Below are positions 58,480 through 64,000 of a stretch of 64,000 nt of DNA, one piece after another. A program made the position numbers and the translations under genes. Positions within the stretch are counted from its first letter, which is position 1; every line of letters begins with the position of its first letter. The DNA is from Dichotomocladium elegans. Taxonomy: Eukaryota > Mucoromycota > Mucoromycetes > Mucorales > Lichtheimiaceae. The notes beneath the pieces are model-generated. The model worked only from the letters and a program-made list of their open reading frames with translations. It was not told the origin of the DNA and ran no database searches. The DNA lies in NCBI GenBank assembly GCA_025716815.1, contig JAIXMN010000005.1, positions 620,001 to 684,000 of the forward strand. The letters are read 5' to 3'.

Positions 58480-59287
58480 GAGACAATCCTTGGTCCTGTT
58501 CAAAATTACGGTGGTAAAATTGGTTCTTCGCTCTTTCTTCCTGCTGCTCTCACTCAAACTCTCTCTTTCTCTTTCTCTCTCTCTCTCTTTTTTTTTTGTT
58601 ATATGATAGTCAAAATCACCAAAGACGAAGCACTGACATATCTCAAAAATGTCATGTCACTCAAGCAACCCGTAACGAATAACAATCTGTACGAGCAGCT
58701 GTTTGCGGATTCCACAAGATTGAGATTTGGGCCTTTGAAGAACACACCACGTCAAATTGAAACTTGGATAAGTAAATCTAACCTTTGGGGAAATCGTCAC
58801 AATTTAAGACAAGGTGGAACTCAAGTCGAAGGTCGTCTTTTGTGGATTGTTCAAGACAAATACTTAGGTAAGGACAAAGAAGAGGCGGTAGAATGAAGTT
58901 ATCCACGTTTTTTGTAGAGGTGAACGTCATGAGCGACCTCGTCAAATATCGCACGCAACTACGCAATCATCCAATGACCAATATTGGCTATGCCCGAAAA
59001 TCACCGGGCAAAGAACGGTTCGAAGTGAGACGCAGTTGCAGGATCGATGCCTCTGCACGAAAGTGCATATCTCCCCAAGCTCGAAATCAGACGAGTCACT
59101 AATGGATCGCGACAAAAACAAGGACAATAGCAAGTTCGTAAATTCCATCACTGGCTGCAATGGTGGCATGAAAGGTAACAATTTCATGCTTTTGTGTTCT
59201 CTATTGTTCATCGTTTATAATTTTGTAGCATTGAGATCGTTACTGCTGAACCCAACGATGTCCGACACTTTTTCGAGTAAGAAATAA
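58480..59287 (+). pseudogene. Decayed serine-recombinase-like protein
   Basis: A frame from about 58605 (VKITKDEALTYLKNVMSLKQ, LLWIVQDKYLG) runs to 58896. It is followed, in other frames, by IGYARKSPGKE at about 58980 and KVHISPSSKSDESLMDRDKNKDN at about 59055-59130. The YARKS motif resembles the Y-x-R-x-S start of resolvase/invertase-type serine recombinases, with the serine as nucleophile. At least one frameshift separates the parts, and no complete catalytic domain remains. The assignment rests on this short motif and is tentative. Confidence 0.4.
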
Positions 59288-59740
59288 AAATAAAGAACAA
59301 AGATTAGATGCTCACATTCATGATCATAGGCGATATACGCAAGTCGAGCAACTGGTTATCGACCATGGGTTGACGTTTGAAATATTTGAGTCGCGTTTCG
59401 ATTGCCGTTCAACACCAAAGCATCGATCTGTGCTTTCACACACTCTCTACTAATTGCAATATCACCCTTTTCTTCTGGCTCTTCTTATTTTTTCATTTTA
59501 CTTCCTTCGATTTGCCGATGTTATTCCTTATATGATATCATTCTTACTTGATACCACTTTTAAACACATTTCAAAAAAGTCTTTACTCTCAATGAAAATA
59601 AATCAAAGCTTATCATGGACTCGACTTAATGCATGTGTTGGCGTTAAGCAAATAAAATTGATGTTGACCCCCACCCCTGATGCAGTCCTTGTTCTTGCTT
59701 TTTTGTGGCAATGATCTACACGAACCGGCAGGTGATCATT
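59288..59740. other. Interior AT-rich segment
   Basis: AT-rich sequence between the recombinase-like relic and copy B. A short hydrophobic frame at 59454-59714 has no motif. No gene is called. Confidence 0.4.
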
Positions 59741-59830
59741 GCTGAGTTAGCCAGCAGCCTGCGCACTTTTGTCGAGTTAGCCAGCAGCCTGCGCACTTTT
59801 ATCGAGTTAGCCAGCAGCCTGTGCACTTTG
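59740..59830 (-). repeat. About 30-bp tandem repeat at inner end of copy B
   Basis: Three head-to-tail units of GAGTTAGCCAGCAGCCTGCG then CACTTTTRTC, the last diverging into a T-run. It is the inverse of the array in copy A but one unit longer. Confidence 0.9.
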
Positions 59831-61361
59831 GTTTTTTTTTTGTCCTAAATTCCCAACATCACCTTTCAGCAAGATCTTACAATGTTTCCTGACCTGCATT
59901 AAAAATAAATAAATAAAACTGTATATTGCTTATCTGATTGCTGCTTGCTATCAGTGGCCATTACATGGGTTCTCGGTTTCGGCATTTATCCCAACACTTA
60001 TACGAATGCGAAATGAAGCGTTTAAAATGATTTTTCTCTACACTGTTGCAGGCTTCTGTAATTCTTTTTGATAAAGTGTCTTCCCGCAAAAACCTATGGC
60101 GCTTAACCTTACTCTTTGCTACTGCCCAAAACTGTTCTATTGGACTAAGCTCAGGAGAGTAAGTAGGATGATACACACATTTGTATCCTCGATACTCAAT
60201 ATACTTCCTAACGTTTTCATGCGTGTGAATCGGTGCATTGTCCATAACTATGTAGTGACCTTTCATATGCGGATATTTATCCATTTCATCGAGAGTCACT
60301 TTTAAGAAACTAATGTAATGACGCGTTATAGTTCCTGAGCTTATATATCCATCAGCTTTTCTCTTCTTGGCAGGTCTTGGTTTTTTTCGGCAACCGCAAT
60401 CAAACCTGCTGCTGGGATAGCACCCAATATAGACGTTGTATTTGCTCTTGTTGTAGGTCGGGTAACAATAGCACGAGTGCCCTTTTGGACCAAGCTCTCA
60501 AACGTTTCATATTTATGTCAAAAGCAGACTCGTCAAGAAACACACAATTCGTCAGGAAATTCATGTCTGTATTTTCCCATTTGCCAACCCAATTGTACCG
60601 CTCCTCGAGCTTTGCAGGACTGTTTCGTTCAACAGAGTGAAAATCGGCTTTCTTCAACGAAAGGTTGCATTCACTTCTCATAAAGTTATAAACAATACTG
60701 CGTGAAACTTTACGATCATGGAATTGGCTCAACAAATGCTCTATCACTTCAACGACAGAAGCGGATGGATTAGCATCAATGAAGTTGGTAACGGTCAAAA
60801 TACATTTTCGACCTATTTTTTTAGCATTGTCAAAAATCGTGTCAGGGCACATGTAATACTACTTTACCCATCTGTACGCGATTCGAATGTGAATACCCAA
60901 CTGCTTCGCTGCAGCTGATGCACTCATGCACTTTTCAATCTTCAGATCGAAAAATCGAGCTTTATCCTGGACAGTGTAACGCACATAATCCCGTTTTACG
61001 TTTGCATCCTTCATACAAGTATCTTTGTCTTTTGGCTTTTCTATCAACATAGATGTCAGGGAAGATTCACTCGAGGACACAGTTTGCATGTATTCACTAT
61101 GAGTAGCTGGTGTCTCAACAACAAATTCAATCTCATCAATAATGTAATCCATGGGCTCAGGGCCACCCTTCTCATCAACTACATTCCCAGGTCCATCTTC
61201 GTATAAAAATATTGTACTCATGTTAAATTGCAAAGTATTGAAATGCCCAGAAAAAAAATACAGTTTCTAAAAATATGACTCTATTTCTGAGTGACATCAT
61301 TTTTAATTGGCCAGTGACATTGATTTTGATTGGCCAGTGACATTACTTATTGGAAGCACTG
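59745..61361 (-). pseudogene. Tc1/mariner (DD34E) transposon copy B, transposase broken
   Basis: Inverted near-copy of A. Its N-terminal frame (61233-60859) is longer than in A: MSTIFLYEDGPGNVVDEKGG. It ends at a TAG after RIAYRWVK where copy A has CAG. The next frame (60852-60400) is intact across the place where A has its extra T. It then meets the same one-base loss as A at about 60485. The last part (60299-59961) carries VMDNAPIH and SPIEQFW. Differences from A seen by eye are mostly C/T and G/A changes. The right end is CACTG then TA. Confidence 0.9.
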
Positions 61362-61363
61362 TA

Positions 61364-62210
61364 ACTCAAAAAAAAAAAAGGTCTATGCTGTTTCTGCGTC
61401 CCAACCTTGATCTTGCGGGTCGATGCCTCGGATCCGACAGCAGATAGATATGCAGCATGGCATATATTAATTCCAGTGCATTGCTGATGTATGTAATGAT
61501 GAATATAGAAGGAGACGGAGAAGGAGGCGCAAGGGAGAGAGTCATTGGATTAAATATAGAAACCAAAGATTACTACTCAAGCATGTACTGATCTGTCTTC
61601 CAAGCGCGCTGCCCAAACGAAAAGAAAGACAAAGACAGACAGAATGGATATGTGTTTTAAACCCGGAAACCTCCTGATCCGTTTTAAGTGGAACGATAGC
61701 TGCAGTTCAGCTTGTATATATATATGCATAGCATAGGTTTTCTGGGTTCGGCCGAAGAAGAAGAGGTTATGTGTGTCCATCTACATTGAAGCGGAGTGTC
61801 TTAACGACCCTCTCCACGTGCCTAGCGCTTCCCCATTGACGCATAACCGGTCGATGGCTGTCTCGAGCAAGATAGTTCCAATCGACCAGAGAAACTAGGG
61901 GAAATATACATAACCCTGTTCTTCCTAGGCAAAAAAAACTCTACCTTTAAAAGACATGATTTTCTCAAGCGTTGAGGTTGAATGCGGGCAAAGGTAGACG
62001 ACTGCATTGCGATCAAAAAAAAAAAATGGTGAAAGAAATGGTTACGACGATGAGCTAAATTTGGCAAACCATCACCAAGATGAACTCAAAACACTTGCTT
62101 GTTATGTTACTTGGCCTTCCCCCCTCCCTTTTCCCCTCCTTCTTATTGAAGTTTCCTTTTTCTTTATACGCCTTTACTCTGTATTTCGAGTGAAGCATAG
62201 CCATGCGACA
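61364..62210. other. Intergenic upstream of coiled-coil gene
   Basis: It has A-runs and a C/T-rich leader at 62120-62170 ahead of the next start. Short frames lack motifs. No gene is seen. Confidence 0.5.
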
Positions 62211-64000
62211 ATGAGCAAGGTACATGCCCATTAAACTGGGGAAGTGGGTAGATTGATCGTGAGACCAATTACCTCATGACCCCCTTCCTTGTCTATCCAG
62301 CCGCCCCTACCCATAAGCAAGAGCACTACCACAGGTCCAACAATCAGTTCTAAGCTCAAGGAGAGTCCTTTTATTCCTCGTAGTCGGCTGGCCGATGCCA
62401 AACTTCCACCGGTAGCTGCTGACAAAATGATTGACAGTCAGCGTGCGATTAAGTCTCCGGTCAGACGTGCCTCTGGGAGCACCAAAAGCAATAAAGAGCA
62501 AAAAAAGAGTCTTCGTGCGTCGCTTCAGAAAATGGTCAATCCGAATAGCAGCGGTTCAACGAACCGCTGGAAAACGAAAACGACCAGCAAAAGTAACGAT
62601 AAGCAAACCACTGTCGGCAGCACTACAAGAGAATTGCCCTCTTCATCCAACCGCCGCACATCACAGTCTAAAACAGCAGCAGCTACAGCCATTTGCGGTG
62701 CCGTCGTCAATAAGAAAATGCCACGGCGGCCCTCGGTTCCTGCGCAACGGAATGCCGCCCCTGGATCAACTGCGGTCCCTGCTATTGACAGCGATGCACA
62801 GACCCCCAAAGCACCGCGAAGACTAACGTGTTCAAGTACCACAACGAACACAAGTTCTGGACGGAGTATCAGCAGCTTCAGCGCCGATGGATCATCGATG
62901 ACCAGCAATAGCAATGACGGCTGTTATCCTGAGGATAACGGGACTGTGAAGGATAGCGACATGCGTTTTAGCGCGGGTATCCCGAAACACGGCGTAGCAG
63001 CTGGGCTTGAGGCAGATGCATTAAACCAACACGGCCAAGTCAAGCTTGACTCTGCTGAAATGTCGTATCAATTGGCCTCAGCTCATGCCCAACTGGCTGC
63101 TGCGAAATTTAACACTGCACCGTCGATGAAGGTAGCCGAGGACTGGCAACGAGTAAGTCCTAAAACGAAAAACTGTTTCATGTTCATAGGCATAGACGTT
63201 GGTAATGAGCATGCATATATATATATATATATATATAACATACACGGATGCATTAGAAATTCGAGTGCTTGATAGCATCTGCCGACGCGGTACGTGGGCG
63301 GATTCTAATCGAGACAAATATCCAACGGTCTATTGCATCTGTCCTCAAACTCTCGACCGCTTCCGACACCCAAATGCTCAATGAGTTACACATGCGCTCA
63401 ACCCATGTTGATTCGCTCTGCCATGAGTTATACCTGACCCTTACCCATGCGTATGATTGGCGGATACGATATCTTCAACACCTTGCTGGGACACTGGCGC
63501 GAGCGCCACCAGCACCGATAACACCGACCGATCGTCCATCCAACTTCGATGATGTTATGACTTTTACAGAATGCGAACATGGCCTGACGCAAAAAACGTC
63601 TGAGCTTCGGTCCTTCAAAGCGAATGAAGCAGCGAGGAGCCACGAATGGAAGGCGCTCATTGAGGTGGAACGGTTACAGAGCGAGCTTTCGCAATTGCAT
63701 GCGCAGGTCGACCAACTGAAGCAGCGTGAACTTGATCAGCAACGCCACATCCAGGACCTTACACGGACGTTCCAGCTCCATGAAGCTGAGTTCGAGCTCG
63801 AGATCGTAACTTTGCGACAAGCACACGACGCCCATGCCAAACTCACAGCGGCCAAGGTTGGGTTGGAGGAAGCCCTCAAGGCAGCCCAGGTGCGCGAGAT
63901 AGAGAGTCTCGCCCGGCACATGGAGGCAACGGAACATCTTGAGCAACGGTATCAGGCCCTCGAGGCCGAGCTTAAGGAGCGCGAGATCAGGCCACTGCAA
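62211..64000 (+). CDS. Basic, Ser-rich coiled-coil protein (3' partial)
   Basis: The frame runs off the window. Exon 1 is only nine bases (62211-62219, MSK). It joins exon 2 (62301-63152) as MSKPPLPISKSTTTGP and exon 3 (63257 onward) as WQRKFECLIASADAVRG. All junctions are in phase 0. Residues 1 to about 230 are Ser/Thr/Pro/Lys-rich and disordered. Exon 3 turns into a long heptad-rich region (EVERLQSELSQLHAQVDQLK, then HEAEFELEIVTLRQAHDAH and LEEALKAAQ) typical of a coiled coil. It may be a cytoskeletal or microtubule-associated scaffold, but no family motif proves that. Intron 2 contains a (TA)n tract at 63213-63237. Confidence 0.8.

Larger units (their letters stand above)
55918..61361. mobile_element. 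Composite-like unit bounded by inverted TA-CAGTGCTTCC ends
   Basis: The left end reads TA then CAGTGCTTCCAATAAG at 55916-55933. The right end is its exact inverse, ending GGAAGCACTG at 61361 and followed by TA at 61362-61363. TA flanks and CAGTG ends are typical of Tc1/mariner elements. Inside, each end carries an inverted transposase copy, and about 2.2 kb of other sequence lies between. The inner sides of the two copies lack a matching CAGTG end by eye. Either the whole 5.4 kb is one transposable unit, or two copies inserted in opposite directions and lost their inner ends. Confidence 0.6.

Noticed and set aside
1..64000. CRISPR arrays, prokaryotic operons or phage structures
   Set aside because: Spliced eukaryotic genes throughout; repeats seen are microsatellites, coding tracts or transposon ends, with no repeat-spacer array.

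Overview
This is a window of a eukaryotic nuclear genome, almost certainly a fungus. Genes are split by many short GT-AG introns (about 50-100 nt). Several start codons follow pyrimidine-rich leaders. The gene set (Fab1, Set2, Gtr1, Isa1, Thg1, Nop10, a fungal-type complex I 21 kDa subunit, a Ysc84-type SYLF protein) is fungal. The style of the kelch/membrane proteins and of the mobile-element relics suggests an early-diverging fungus such as Mucoromycota; that placement is inference. Exon joins were read by eye from splice consensus plus reading-frame and family continuity. For most genes the joined exons sum to a whole number of codons.

Layout. 1-1135 (+): 3' part of a D-galacturonate-reductase-like oxidoreductase. 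1308-9226 (-): 11-exon FAB1/PIKfyve lipid kinase. 9.2-17.9 kb: gene-poor, with a decayed Fanzor/TnpB-like nuclease, two decayed Tc1/mariner copies and an initiator tRNA-Met. 17.9-23.8 kb (+): two tandem secreted kelch-repeat, single-pass membrane proteins. 24.0-27.6 kb (-): SET2 H3K36 methyltransferase. 28.1-29.6 kb (-): GTR1/RagA GTPase, with a Tc1 relic against its start. 32.6-33.2 kb (+): ISA1. 33.5-33.9 kb (-): Ser/Thr-rich GPI-type protein. 36.2-36.9 kb (-): Ibp1-like rhodanese phosphatase. 37.8-39.7 kb (+): membrane family 2-like glycosyltransferase. 42.8-45.0 kb (+): CAMK-type kinase. 45.3-46.5 kb (+): SYLF protein. 47.3-49.5 kb (+): Cid1/Trf-type nucleotidyltransferase. 49.9-50.7 kb (+): complex I subunit. 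52.1-53.1 kb (+): unknown protein. 53.3-53.9 kb (-): small secreted protein. 54.0-55.8 kb (-): THG1 and NOP10. 55.9-61.4 kb: two near-identical inverted Tc1/mariner copies enclosing a decayed serine-recombinase-like gene. 62.2-64.0 kb (+): start of a coiled-coil protein.

The cellular genes are housekeeping and do not form one pathway. Fab1 and Gtr1 both act at the vacuole/lysosome, and Thg1 and Nop10 both serve non-coding RNA maturation, but nothing in the sequence shows co-regulation. The accessory part is more distinctive: at least six generations-mixed copies of one DD34E Tc1/mariner family, a 5.4 kb unit bounded on both sides by TA-CAGTGCTTCC ends, and a Fanzor-like relic whose frame is broken by an 8-bp tandem duplication.
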